Assembly: GCA_041441555.1 (NCBI GenBank)
Contig: JASDSW010000017.1
Coordinates: 1 to 30,120 of the forward strand
Length of the DNA: 30,120 bases
Direction: 5' to 3'
Origin: Pseudaeromonas sp041441555
GTDB lineage: Bacteria; Pseudomonadota; Gammaproteobacteria; Enterobacterales; Aeromonadaceae
Shown: positions 1-7,665 of the stretch, piece by piece
Position numbering within the stretch: position 1 is the stretch's first letter
Layout: the number at the start of each line of letters is the position of its first letter
Notes under the pieces: generated by a model
Told to the model about the DNA's origin: nothing
The model's input: the letters and a program-made list of their open reading frames with translations, nothing else
The model's database searches: none
Position numbers and translations under genes: made by a program

Positions 1-330
1 ATCGGGCTCAGTTATTCTTTGGTTAAAAGATCAACAAAGTGTGCTCCCGCCCTGAATCTGGCCGGGGTCGCCTTCGGTGTCTTTATGTATTTTCCGACGC
101 TGGTTGAGGTACCCATTGCCCAGATGTTTTTGAGCCTGGGTATGCACCGAGGCCCGTTGCTGGCCTATCTGATGGCCGATCCGGAGCTCAGCCTGCAGAG
201 CATCCTCATCACCGCCGCCATCATCGGTCATCTCAAGACCTGGACCTATGTCGCCTGGGTCGCCCTGTTCAGCACGCTGGCCGGGCTCTTGTATGGCTTC
301 TGGATTGATGGCGCCCTGTGGCTCGGCTAA
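1..330 (+). CDS. Predicted permease, ArsP/DUF318 (YraQ-like) family, C-terminal part
   Basis: The frame is open from the first base, so the gene starts outside the window. What remains is about 109 residues with two or three hydrophobic segments, and it carries the pattern typical of the end of ArsP_1/DUF318 permeases: a proline-rich loop with FPTLVEVP, then GMHRGPLLAYLMADPELSLQS, then a last membrane span ending in GLLYGFWIDG. Members of this family are inner-membrane proteins; some export organoarsenicals, but the substrate of this one cannot be read from the sequence. The first dozen codons (SYSLVKRSTKC) are more polar and AT-richer than the rest, so the extreme 5' end could be a junction. 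A TTG at 19 could serve as an internal start but has no clear ribosome binding site. Family call is fairly sure, function is not. Confidence 0.7.
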   Translation: MGLSYSLVKRSTKCAPALNLAGVAFGVFMYFPTLVEVPIAQMFLSLGMHRGPLLAYLMADPELSLQSILITAAIIGHLKTWTYVAWVALFSTLAGLLYGFWIDGALWLG

Positions 331-331
331 C

Positions 332-595
332 TCATGGAGAACCTGGTGATTTCGTCACGGCATCGTCTTGAAGTTCGGTCAGCCTGAACTCGACTTGTCG
401 CTTGGAAATCAGTGTATTGCAAGGGTTACAGAAAAAATTGATGGCGCAGCACTGCAGTTTGGCCAGCTCTGCATGACAGGTCGGGCAAAAGCCGACGATC
501 TGGAAGCTCTTACCACAGAACGAGCAAGTGGACGGACTATAGCGAGGATCCAACCCCTGCTGATGGCAGGCGGGACAGCTGATGCGGTACTCCAT
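332..595 (-). CDS. Zinc-ribbon protein, YfgJ-like
   Basis: An 87-residue cytoplasmic protein that closely follows the E. coli YfgJ pattern: CPACHQQGL, then CSFCGKSF, CPTCHAEL, and a C-terminal core CCAINFFCNPCNTLISKRQVEF. The CxxC pairs should form two zinc ribbons. No catalytic residues are visible and the molecular role of the family is unknown. The start at 595 is preferred over the ATG at 628 because AAGGAG sits five bases ahead of it and the extra 11 residues of the longer form are not family-like. Its last codon lies next to the end of the converging permease gene, so both transcripts must stop in the same few bases; no hairpin terminator is visible there. Confidence 0.82.
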   Translation of the reverse strand: MEYRISCPACHQQGLDPRYSPSTCSFCGKSFQIVGFCPTCHAELAKLQCCAINFFCNPCNTLISKRQVEFRLTELQDDAVTKSPGSP

Positions 596-697
596 GTTGG
601 CTCCTTGCTGCACACAGCAGCTGACCAAACCCTCTTTGAAGTGTAATCCGCTGGACTGCCGAATGCCGAACCTCCCGATGGAGCCAGGAGTCCGACG

Positions 698-1024
698 TCA
701 GGGAGCGGGCCGTTCGCTGGTCATGCCGAATTCAATCGGGGTCAGGGTGTAAAAGATGTCGATCTGATGGGCCCGCAACAGCGCAAACAGAGCCTCGGCT
801 TCGTCCGGCGTCACCGCCAGCGTCACCTCTAGCGGCTGATCACTGATTTCAAAAAAATGCACCGAGTGCAGACGGCGATCGTGACCGAACCCTTCGTTGG
901 CGGCAAACAGGGTGGCGCCACGCACTCCCAGATTCCGCGCCTGCTCCAGCAACCAGGGGGCCAGGGAGTGGCCCTGAACCGAACGATCTTGTTGGGTGAA
1001 AAAAGAGAGCTTGTAGCCTTGCAT
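698..1024 (-). CDS. DUF190 family protein (PII-like fold)
   Basis: A 108-residue soluble protein of the DUF190 family, with the usual order of elements: an N-terminal strand with GYKLSFF, a helix starting LAPWLLEQARNLGVRGATLF, the GFGHDRRLHS loop, and a C-terminal EAEALFALLRAH helix. Known members form small ferredoxin-like, PII-like trimers and are often encoded beside crcB, as here; a regulatory or accessory role in fluoride export is inferred from that linkage and not proven. The gene follows crcB on the same strand with a 13-base gap. The ATG at 1024 has CAGGAG upstream, set in a short inverted repeat with CCTCCT directly before the start, which could modulate translation. Confidence 0.82.
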   Translation of the reverse strand: MQGYKLSFFTQQDRSVQGHSLAPWLLEQARNLGVRGATLFAANEGFGHDRRLHSVHFFEISDQPLEVTLAVTPDEAEALFALLRAHQIDIFYTLTPIEFGMTSERPAP

Positions 1025-1037
1025 AGGAGGCTCCTGA

Positions 1038-1421
1038 TCAGAGGCGTTGAAGAACCGAAACCGTGGCCAGACCGAGCAGCGTCATGACCAGGGAACCAAC
1101 CACATGTGCCGAGATCGAGGCGCAGGCCCACAGCAGGCGCCCCTGTTGCAGCAAGTTCGTCACCTCGGCGGAGAAGGTGGAGAAGGTCGTCAAGCCACCG
1201 AGGAAGCCGGTGATGACCAGCAGACGCCACTCCGGCGACAGCGCCGGGTGCGCCGCAAAGAACGCCACCGCTACCCCGATGAGATAACCGCCGAGCAGAT
1301 TGGCGACCAGAGTCCCCGGTGGCAGCAGGGGGAACAGCGCATTGAACCCCAGCCCCAGTAGCCAGCGCGAGATGGCACCTAACGAAGCACCGACACTGAT
1401 GGCCAGCAGTGAACCTAACAT
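1038..1421 (-). CDS. crcB: Fluoride exporter CrcB/Fluc
   Basis: A 127-residue inner-membrane protein with four hydrophobic segments, the normal size for the Fluc/CrcB family. The signature parts are present: GASLGAISRW near the N-terminus, PPGTLVANLLGGYLIG in the second span, and GFLGGLTTFSTFSAE in the third. The Asn of the second span and the phenylalanines of the FSTFS segment are the residues that line the fluoride pore in this family. These proteins work as dual-topology dimers that let fluoride leak out of the cell. It is the first gene of a two-gene operon with the DUF190 gene downstream. Many crcB genes are preceded by a fluoride riboswitch, but I could not find the conserved core upstream of this one. 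Confidence 0.93.
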   Translation of the reverse strand: MLGSLLAISVGASLGAISRWLLGLGFNALFPLLPPGTLVANLLGGYLIGVAVAFFAAHPALSPEWRLLVITGFLGGLTTFSTFSAEVTNLLQQGRLLWACASISAHVVGSLVMTLLGLATVSVLQRL

Positions 1422-1715
1422 GCCTATGACCCTTCTTGATTACATGCCAACACAACAAACAGGGAGTCACCGCTCGCCCCAACCGTGAAACACCGCCGAA
1501 GGCGTAGCCCCTTCTGGTTGCCAGTATACAAAGGGCACCGGTTCGGGAGTGAGCCGTTTTTGTGGGGAAGAGTCATTTGCGAATCTCCGGCTTCACTAAC
1601 CAGCAACGAAAAGACAGAGTAAAAAGCACTGGATTGTATTCAAATGGACTAAATTTGCGGCTATTTTAGGCAGCAGTTAAGGACCAATCCCCCTGATGGA
1701 ATGACAAGGAGTCAT

Positions 1716-2198
1716 ATGAACACACGCTTACTGCTCGCCCTCACGCTGTTAGTGGCCACCGCACCACTGCAGGCGGCGGTCTACCAATGCACTGATGCCA
1801 GCGGCAAGAGTGTCTATCAGGGTCAACCCTGTGCCCAGTCGGTCACCAAACAGGTGATGCTCGAAAAAAGTAGCCCGCCGACCGCAACAACCCAGAAGAA
1901 GACGGTCACGGGCGAAAACTATTACGAGCGGGACCAGTTCGTCGGCACCTGGTGCTTCTTCGAGCAGGAGCTAGACGGCGAAAAGAGCCGTGAGTTTGTC
2001 ACCATTCAACTCAATGACAACAGTCACTACATCTGGCGCGAGGGTGAATTCAAACAGGAGGGGGGTTGGAGCTATGACTACAACGAGCAGACTCTCGATC
2101 TGAATGATGTCGGCAGCCACAAGGTGATCGCCGCCAGCAAGAGTCTGCTGAAACTCAAGCGATACACCAACATGAGCTGGCGTGCCGGCAGTTGCTGA
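1716..2198 (+). CDS. Secreted DUF4124 domain protein
   Basis: A 160-residue exported protein. The ATG at 1716 is chosen over the in-frame ATG at 1701 because AAGGAG (1706-1711) lies four bases ahead of it. Residues 1-20 form a signal peptide (RLLLALTLLVATAPLQA with cleavage after LQA). Residues 21-60 match DUF4124: AAVYQCTDASGKSVYQGQPC, a short unit with two cysteines that can pair in the periplasm. The rest (FVGTWCFFEQEL, then beta-rich sequence with three more tryptophans and a last Cys near the stop) looks like a small beta-barrel, but I do not recognise it. It stands alone between the divergent crcB operon and a strong terminator. Function unknown. Confidence 0.8.
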   Translation: MNTRLLLALTLLVATAPLQAAVYQCTDASGKSVYQGQPCAQSVTKQVMLEKSSPPTATTQKKTVTGENYYERDQFVGTWCFFEQELDGEKSREFVTIQLNDNSHYIWREGEFKQEGGWSYDYNEQTLDLNDVGSHKVIAASKSLLKLKRYTNMSWRAGSC

Positions 2199-2208
2199 TT
2201 GAACCATC

Positions 2209-2241
2209 AAAAAAGCGAGGCTTGTGGCCTCGCTTTTTTTT
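2209..2241. terminator. Bidirectional intrinsic terminator
   Basis: Stem GCGAGGC (2215-2221) pairs with GCCTCGC (2227-2233) around a TTGTG loop. A-run before and T-run after, so it can end both the DUF4124 transcript and the converging chemoreceptor transcript. Confidence 0.93.
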
Positions 2242-2258
2242 GACGTTCAGCGTCTCAA

Positions 2259-3890
2259 TCAAGCCATCAGTTGGCGCATCGCCTGGTTCAGGCCGCCGGC
2301 GGTCTCGTGCAGCTGCTTGCTGGCATCCTGCGTCCGCACGGCGTTCGCCTCGTTCTCGGTGGCAATGGTCTTGATATCCAATAGGTTGCGCGCGATATCC
2401 TCCACTACCAGCGACTGCTCCTCGGCGGCAGTGGCGATCTGCTGGTTCATGTCGTGAATTTGCCCGATCAGCACCGTAATACCCTGCAGTTTCTGCCCCG
2501 CCTCGGTCACCTGGTCCACACTCTTGGAACTGAGCGCCTGACTGCTGGCGATGGCGGCCACGGCCGCCTGGGTCCCGCTCTGCACCTTGTCGATGATCTT
2601 GTTAATCTCGGCCGTCGAATCGGCCGTGCGTTTGGCCAGCGTTCGAACCTCATCGGCAACGACCGCAAAGCCGCGACCCTGTTCACCGGCGCGAGCGGCC
2701 TCGATGGCCGCATTCAAGGCCAGCAGGTTGGTCTGCTCGGCGATGGAGCGGATCACCTCCAGCACGGTGCTGATGCGACGGCTGTCTTCATCCAGGCGGC
2801 GGATTACCTCGGCGGTGTTGTCGATCTCGCCGCCCATCAGGGCGATACCGCCGATCGTCTCCTGCATCACCTGCTCACCCTCGTACGCCGTCCGGTCCGC
2901 CTGATCCGCCGCCTGGGCCGCAGAGGCGGCGTTTTCCGCCACGTTTTGCGCGGTGGCCGACATCTCATGCATGGCGGTAGCGACCATGTCGGTGCGCGAA
3001 AACTGCTCGCGAGTTCCCGTGGTCATCAAGCCAGAAATTTGGTGTAACTCGCGGCTGGCGGCATCCAATTGCTCGGATCCGAGTTTGAGTTGCGCAAAGG
3101 TCGATCCCAGAAACTCGCGAAGCGTATTGGCCGCCTTGGCCAGGGTACCGAGTTCATCCTGACGTTGCATCGACAGCGGCCGGTCAAAGTGGCCATGACT
3201 GAGCTGAGTGATGTAGTCGATCAGGCTCTTGATGGGCATCAGTAACTGACGGTTCACCAGCCACAAGCCGATTAGGGCGACCGCCAGCGAGGCCACCACC
3301 AACACTGCGATGCCCAGAATTTCGTCGGTGTGGGTCCGCTCATTGATGGCAACCGAGCGGGCCTCACTCTGCTCATGCAGGTGCTGAACCAGTGCGGCCA
3401 TCTTCTCGCTAGTCGCCCGATCGATGCCCTTGACGGCAGCATCGCCGGCATAAGGGTCCGCCTGAGCCGCAATAAACTGCGCCTTGCCCTGCCGATAGGC
3501 CTGTCCCAGTCGCTGGTGTTCATCGCTGAGATCGCGGATTTGGCGCGCCAGGGCGTCGTCCTGCCAACGCCCCGCCAATTCCGCCAACTGTTGCAGCAGC
3601 TGATTGACCCGTGTCTCCTTCTCCTCGAACTGCGCCCAATATTTGGCCAGTGCTTCCGGATCCTTGCCTCGCAGCAAGACATTCTTCCACTCCTGCACCT
3701 GGCTCTTGAATTCCAGATTGCTCTGATCGACCAGATTCGATTCCGCCTGGGTGCTCGCCAGCAGATCCTGATAATCGGCCACCCCTTGTGCCAACAGGCG
3801 AAAACTAAACAGGGCGATCAGCACGATCAGCAGTATGCTGCCGGCCAGCAGCGTCAACAGCTGACCGCGCAATGAACGTTGAATGGACAT
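2259..3890 (-). CDS. Methyl-accepting chemotaxis protein
   Basis: A complete 543-residue transmembrane chemoreceptor. Order of parts: first membrane helix about 11-31, an all-helical periplasmic sensor of roughly 160 residues (four-helix-bundle type), second membrane helix about 190-215, HAMP domain to about 267, then the cytoplasmic signalling coiled coil. The hairpin tip that binds CheA and CheW is intact (IAEQTNLLALNAAIEAARAGEQ followed by GRGFAVVADEVR, near 382-415). There is no C-terminal NWETF-type tether for CheR/CheB. The ligand cannot be told from the sequence. Start supported by AAGGAA seven bases upstream. It is a single gene, with the shared terminator at 2209-2241 at its end and a long gap before it. 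Chemoreceptor genes scattered away from the che cluster are usual in Aeromonas. Confidence 0.95.
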   Translation of the reverse strand: MSIQRSLRGQLLTLLAGSILLIVLIALFSFRLLAQGVADYQDLLASTQAESNLVDQSNLEFKSQVQEWKNVLLRGKDPEALAKYWAQFEEKETRVNQLLQQLAELAGRWQDDALARQIRDLSDEHQRLGQAYRQGKAQFIAAQADPYAGDAAVKGIDRATSEKMAALVQHLHEQSEARSVAINERTHTDEILGIAVLVVASLAVALIGLWLVNRQLLMPIKSLIDYITQLSHGHFDRPLSMQRQDELGTLAKAANTLREFLGSTFAQLKLGSEQLDAASRELHQISGLMTTGTREQFSRTDMVATAMHEMSATAQNVAENAASAAQAADQADRTAYEGEQVMQETIGGIALMGGEIDNTAEVIRRLDEDSRRISTVLEVIRSIAEQTNLLALNAAIEAARAGEQGRGFAVVADEVRTLAKRTADSTAEINKIIDKVQSGTQAAVAAIASSQALSSKSVDQVTEAGQKLQGITVLIGQIHDMNQQIATAAEEQSLVVEDIARNLLDIKTIATENEANAVRTQDASKQLHETAGGLNQAMRQLMA

Positions 3891-4416
3891 GGATGAGTTC
3901 CTTCGAAGCAGTGACGATGGGGATATGACAACAAGCCGCTAACATAACCTATTGTAGCCAGCAAATTGCAACATTAATTAGCCCCCCAATGCCAATGCAT
4001 GATGCACCCTCGCCGCCTCAGCCCCGATCAACTCGCCTCCCCTGACCAGCCCGAGGGCTCACGCACACGAAGAACAGCGGATGTAGCGTCGTTGAGGCTC
4101 CATTCAGCTGATAACAAACCAGCAAATCTGAATTATTTCAATGTGTTACAACCTGATTAATCCTCGACTCGATTTAGCCGAGCTCTACCCCAGGAATAAT
4201 CAGCCATTGACCGACGCCATTTGCAGTACAACAAGGCAGCGTGAAGACAGTTCCGCAGCAAGCTACAGTTTTTTCCACCGGGCCCTGAGCCCGGCTTTTT
4301 TTTAGTCACGCACCTCTGGTATCCTTGCCCGCCTTATCTTTGGTTCCACCCATCCCCACGGATCTCGGCCACCCATTTGGGAATGGTCCGGCATCTTGTA
4401 CAACAAAGGTTTAGAT
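3891..4416. other. Long intergenic gap, no convincing gene
   Basis: More than 500 bases lie between the divergent chemoreceptor and gmk. The part nearest the chemoreceptor must hold its promoter, but I see no clear sigma-28 or sigma-70 pair. The right half ends in a strong rightward terminator (4278-4303) although no rightward gene precedes it. A 54-codon frame from 4141 to 4305 exists but has no ribosome binding site and runs through the terminator hairpin, so it is probably not a gene. A small RNA ending at the terminator is the likeliest explanation for its presence. Confidence 0.4.
4278..4303 (+). terminator. Intrinsic terminator without an upstream gene
   Basis: CCGGGC (4278-4283) pairs with GCCCGG (4289-4294) around CCTGA, followed by eight T (4296-4303). 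It lies 114 bases ahead of gmk and would isolate gmk from anything transcribed upstream. Confidence 0.85.
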
Positions 4417-5046
4417 ATGGCGCATCTTGGCACCCTGTATATCGTCTCCTCGCCCAGTGGGGCAGGGAAATCCAGCCTGCTCTCCGCGCTGCTGGCCCGT
4501 TTCAATGACGATCGACGCATGCAGCTTTCCATTTCCCACACCACCCGGGGCATGCGTCCTGGCGAGGAAGATGGCGTCCACTATCACTTCGTCGACAAGA
4601 GCGAGTTCCAGGCGCAGATCGATCGCGGCGCCTTCTTCGAGTGGGCCGAGGTATTCGGCAACTACTACGGCACCTCGCGCGAGACCATCGAGCGTTGCCT
4701 CGATCAAGGGGTCGACGTCTTCCTGGACATCGACTGGCAGGGCGCGCGCCAGATCCGCGATCAACTCCCGGAAGCCCGTTCCATCTTCATCCTGCCGCCC
4801 AGCCTGCCGATCCTCGAACAGCGTCTGCACGGTCGCGGCCAGGACAGCGCCGAGGTGATCCGCCATCGCATGGAGCAAGCCGTGGCCGAGATGAGCCACT
4901 ATGACGAGTACGACTATCTGATCGTCAATGACGACTTCGAGACCTCGTTGCAACAGTTGGCCAGCATCGTTTGTGCCGAACGCACCCGTTTAGCCGCCCA
5001 GCGTCTGCGGCACGCCGACTTGCTGGATCGCCTACTGGCGAGATAA
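4417..5046 (+). CDS. gmk: Guanylate kinase
   Basis: Phosphorylates GMP (and dGMP) to GDP with ATP in the cytoplasm, feeding GTP synthesis. The 209-residue protein aligns end to end with E. coli Gmk. The P-loop is SPSGAGKSS at 12-20; the GMP-binding segments SHTTRGMRPGE and VHYHFVDKSEF follow, then FFEWAEVFGNYYGTS, DIDWQGARQIR and the lid region with RGRGQDS. The ATG at 4417 gives the usual MAxxGTLYIVS start; AAAGG lies seven bases upstream. The TTG further up at 4396 adds residues absent from the family. It is the first gene of the gmk-rpoZ-spoT-trmH run. Linking GMP kinase with the ppGpp enzyme is meaningful, because ppGpp is known to inhibit guanylate kinase in many bacteria. Confidence 0.97.
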   Translation: MAHLGTLYIVSSPSGAGKSSLLSALLARFNDDRRMQLSISHTTRGMRPGEEDGVHYHFVDKSEFQAQIDRGAFFEWAEVFGNYYGTSRETIERCLDQGVDVFLDIDWQGARQIRDQLPEARSIFILPPSLPILEQRLHGRGQDSAEVIRHRMEQAVAEMSHYDEYDYLIVNDDFETSLQQLASIVCAERTRLAAQRLRHADLLDRLLAR

Positions 5047-5094
5047 GCTAAAAACAAGTACACTTTCGCGTCATTTTTTATCTCTGGAGTTCCC

Positions 5095-5379
5095 ATGGCA
5101 CGCGTTACCGTTGAAGATGCAGTAAAACAGGTTGGCAACCGCTTTGATCTGGTATTGATCGCCGCCCGCCGCGCGCGTCAGATCGCCGTTCAAGGCCGTG
5201 ATCCCCTGATCGATGAAGAAAATGACAAGCCGACCGTGATCGCGCTGCGTGAGATCGAAGAGGGATTGATCTCCAACGAATTCATGGATGCCCAGGATCG
5301 TCAGGATCTGCAGGAACAAGAAGCCGCCGAGATGGCCGCCGTCTCTGCCCTGACCGAAGGCCGGGGTCTGAGCCTCTAA
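5095..5379 (+). CDS. rpoZ: RNA polymerase omega subunit
   Basis: A 94-residue omega subunit that helps the beta-prime subunit fold and join core RNA polymerase and forms part of a ppGpp binding site. It begins MARVTVEDAVKQVGNRFDLV, continues with AARRARQI and the NDKPTVIALREIEEGLI segment, and ends in an acidic, helix-rich tail, all as in E. coli RpoZ. A good ribosome binding site (CTGGAG) stands five bases before the ATG. A TACACT box at 5057-5062 could give rpoZ-spoT a promoter of their own, although no good -35 box accompanies it. It lies 48 bases after gmk and 144 bases before spoT. Confidence 0.97.
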   Translation: MARVTVEDAVKQVGNRFDLVLIAARRARQIAVQGRDPLIDEENDKPTVIALREIEEGLISNEFMDAQDRQDLQEQEAAEMAAVSALTEGRGLSL

Positions 5380-5512
5380 TCCTGTTCGGGAGCGGTGCCT
5401 TTTCCGTACCGTTCCCCCTCCCCCGATTTACAATCACGGAAATTGGCAGCACACTCAGGATCACATCCCGATCGGGAGCCTCTGCTGTATCTCGCAGTCG
5501 TTGAAGTGAGCC

Positions 5513-5526
5513 GGAGTCAGGCCTTG
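5513..5526 (+). promoter_or_regulatory. Ribosome binding site and UUG start of spoT
   Basis: GGAG (5513-5516) is followed seven bases later by TTG at 5524. The encoded residues from here on (MYLFQSL) match the N-terminus of E. coli SpoT, while the upstream in-frame extension back to 5395 does not resemble the family. This places the start at a UUG codon. Confidence 0.8.
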
Positions 5527-7647
5527 TATCTGTTTCAAAGTCTTAAAGATCTGATCAGCACCTATCTACCCGCCGACCAGGTGGCGCTGGTGCAACACGC
5601 CTATCTGACGGCCCGGGACGCCCATGAGGGGCAGAGCCGCTCCAGTGGTGAGCCCTATATCACCCATCCGCTGGCGGTGGCCCGCATCCTGGCCGATATG
5701 CGGCTAGACCACGAAACCCTGATGGCGGCCCTGCTGCATGATGTGATCGAAGACACCCCGGTGACCAAGGAACAACTGGCCGAGCTCTATGGCAGTGCTG
5801 TCGCTGAACTGGTCTCCGGTGTCTCCAAACTCGACAAGCTCAAATTCCGCGATCGCAAAGAGGCGCAGGCCGAAAACTTCCGCAAGATGGTGATGGCCAT
5901 GGTGCAGGATATTCGGGTTATCCTGATCAAGCTGGCCGACCGCACCCACAACATGCGGACCCTGGGTGCCCTGCGACCGGACAAGCGTCGCCGCATCGCC
6001 CGGGAAACCCTGGAAATCTTCGCCCCCATCGCCAACCGCCTCGGCATTCACAGCATCAAGACCGAACTCGAGGAGCTGGGTTTCGAAGCCCTCTACCCCA
6101 TGCGCTCCCGGGTGCTGCGCGAATCGGTCAAACGGGCCCGCGGCAACCGCAAGGAGATCATCGACTCCATCAAGAGCGAGATCATCGGTCGCCTGCATGA
6201 GGTGCAGATCCCGGGCGAGATCAAGGGGCGCGAGAAGCACCTCTACTCCATCTACAACAAGATGGTGAAGAAGGAGGTGCAGTTCCACGAGGTGATGGAT
6301 ATCTACGCCTTTCGCGTCATCGTCAGCGATATCGACACCTGTTATCGGGTGCTGGGACAGATGCACAGTCTCTACAAGCCCCGCCCCGGTCGCTTCAAGG
6401 ACTACATCGCCATTCCCAAGGCCAACGGCTATCAGTCGCTGCACACCTCGCTGGTCGGCCCCCACGGCGTGCCGGTCGAGGTGCAGATCCGTACCGAATA
6501 TATGGATCAGATGGCCGACAAGGGGGTTGCTGCCCACTGGGCCTACAAACAGGATGGCGACAGCTCCGGCACCACGGCGCAGTTGCGCGCCCAACGCTGG
6601 ATGAAGAGTCTTCTGGAGCTGCAGCAGAGCGCGGGCAGCTCTTTTGAATTTGTCGAGAGCGTCAAGACGGACCTCTTCCCGGACGAAATTTACGTGTTCA
6701 CGCCGGAAGGACGCATCCTCGAGCTGCCGGCCGGCGCCACCCCGGTGGACTTTGCCTATGCGGTCCACACCGATATCGGCCACGCCTGCGTCGGTGCCCG
6801 GGTCGATCGACAGCCCTATCCGCTCAGTCGTGCCCTCAACTCCGGGCAGACCGTCGAGATCATCACGGCGCCCAGCGCGCGCCCGAACGCCGCCTGGTTG
6901 AACTTCGTCGTCACCTCGCGGGCACGCACCAAGATCCGTCAATTCCTGAAGAACCTGCGCAGCGAGGAGTCCATCGTGCTCGGCCGCCGTCTGCTCGGCC
7001 ATGCGCTGGGCGGCAAGCGCCTCGAGGAGATAGCGCCGGAGAACATCGCCAAGGTGCTGCAGGATACCAAACACGAGACTCTGGACGGCCTGTTGGCCGA
7101 CATCGGCCTGGGCAACGCCATGAGCGTGGTGATCGCCCGCCGCCTGCTGGGCAATGTCGAAGAGCTGAACCTGGAGCACTCGCTGCCGCAGCATGTGCGC
7201 AAGCTGCCGATCAAGGGGGCCGATGGCATGCTGGTCACCTTCGCCAACTGCTGCCGTCCGATCCCGGGTGATCCGATCATCGCGCACATCAGCCCGGGCA
7301 AGGGGCTGGTGATCCATCTGGAGAGCTGTCGCAATATCCGCGGCTATAGCAAGGAACCAGACAAGTACCTGCCGGTGCAGTGGGACCCGGAAGTCACCGG
7401 TGACCATGAATTCCGTACCGGCATCCAGATCGAGGTGATCAACCACCAGGGCGTCCTCGCCCAGTTGGCCAACACCATTGCGGCCACCGGCGCCAACATT
7501 CAAGGCATCAGCACCGAAGAGAAGGATGCCCGCGTCTACCAGGTCAACCTGTTGATCACCACCCGCAGCCGGATCCATCTAGCCGATGTGATGCGCAAGA
7601 TCCGGGTGATGCCGGATGTGCTGCGCGTCAGCCGCAGTCGCCAATAA
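5524..7647 (+). CDS. spoT: Bifunctional (p)ppGpp synthetase/hydrolase SpoT
   Basis: A 707-residue RelA/SpoT protein that hydrolyses (p)ppGpp and weakly makes it, setting the stringent response level. Order: HD hydrolase domain at the N-terminus with THP at 47-49, HD at 72-73 and ED at 76-77 all intact, so hydrolase activity is expected; synthetase-like domain with GREKHLYSIY and DYIAIPKANGYQSLHT; TGS domain from about 387 (EIYVFTPEGR); a helical region; a zinc-finger-like/RIS part with the CCRPIPGD cysteines near 576; and a C-terminal ACT domain from about 626. It is close to E. coli SpoT (702 residues) throughout. Translation starts at a UUG. The stop lies 18 bases before trmH, so the two are probably co-transcribed. 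Confidence 0.97.
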   Translation: MYLFQSLKDLISTYLPADQVALVQHAYLTARDAHEGQSRSSGEPYITHPLAVARILADMRLDHETLMAALLHDVIEDTPVTKEQLAELYGSAVAELVSGVSKLDKLKFRDRKEAQAENFRKMVMAMVQDIRVILIKLADRTHNMRTLGALRPDKRRRIARETLEIFAPIANRLGIHSIKTELEELGFEALYPMRSRVLRESVKRARGNRKEIIDSIKSEIIGRLHEVQIPGEIKGREKHLYSIYNKMVKKEVQFHEVMDIYAFRVIVSDIDTCYRVLGQMHSLYKPRPGRFKDYIAIPKANGYQSLHTSLVGPHGVPVEVQIRTEYMDQMADKGVAAHWAYKQDGDSSGTTAQLRAQRWMKSLLELQQSAGSSFEFVESVKTDLFPDEIYVFTPEGRILELPAGATPVDFAYAVHTDIGHACVGARVDRQPYPLSRALNSGQTVEIITAPSARPNAAWLNFVVTSRARTKIRQFLKNLRSEESIVLGRRLLGHALGGKRLEEIAPENIAKVLQDTKHETLDGLLADIGLGNAMSVVIARRLLGNVEELNLEHSLPQHVRKLPIKGADGMLVTFANCCRPIPGDPIIAHISPGKGLVIHLESCRNIRGYSKEPDKYLPVQWDPEVTGDHEFRTGIQIEVINHQGVLAQLANTIAATGANIQGISTEEKDARVYQVNLLITTRSRIHLADVMRKIRVMPDVLRVSRSRQ

Positions 7648-7665
7648 CGTCGTCGCGAGGACGCC

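Noticed and set aside
829..1482. 217-codon minus-strand frame overlapping crcB and the DUF190 gene
   Set aside because: It is the out-of-frame reading of two well-recognised genes and has no family character.
1422..1520. Fluoride riboswitch ahead of crcB
   Set aside because: The leader on the minus strand has some G-rich and C-rich stretches, but the conserved GATGG and GCTGATG elements of the crcB motif are absent. A covariance-model search (Rfam RF01734) would settle it.
4141..4305. 54-codon frame before gmk
   Set aside because: No ribosome binding site and its last 10 codons are the terminator hairpin and its T-run, so the frame is probably fortuitous.
5704..7578. 624-codon antisense frame inside spoT
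   Set aside because: Long antisense frames are common opposite GC-rich genes; no domain is recognisable and the sense gene is certain.
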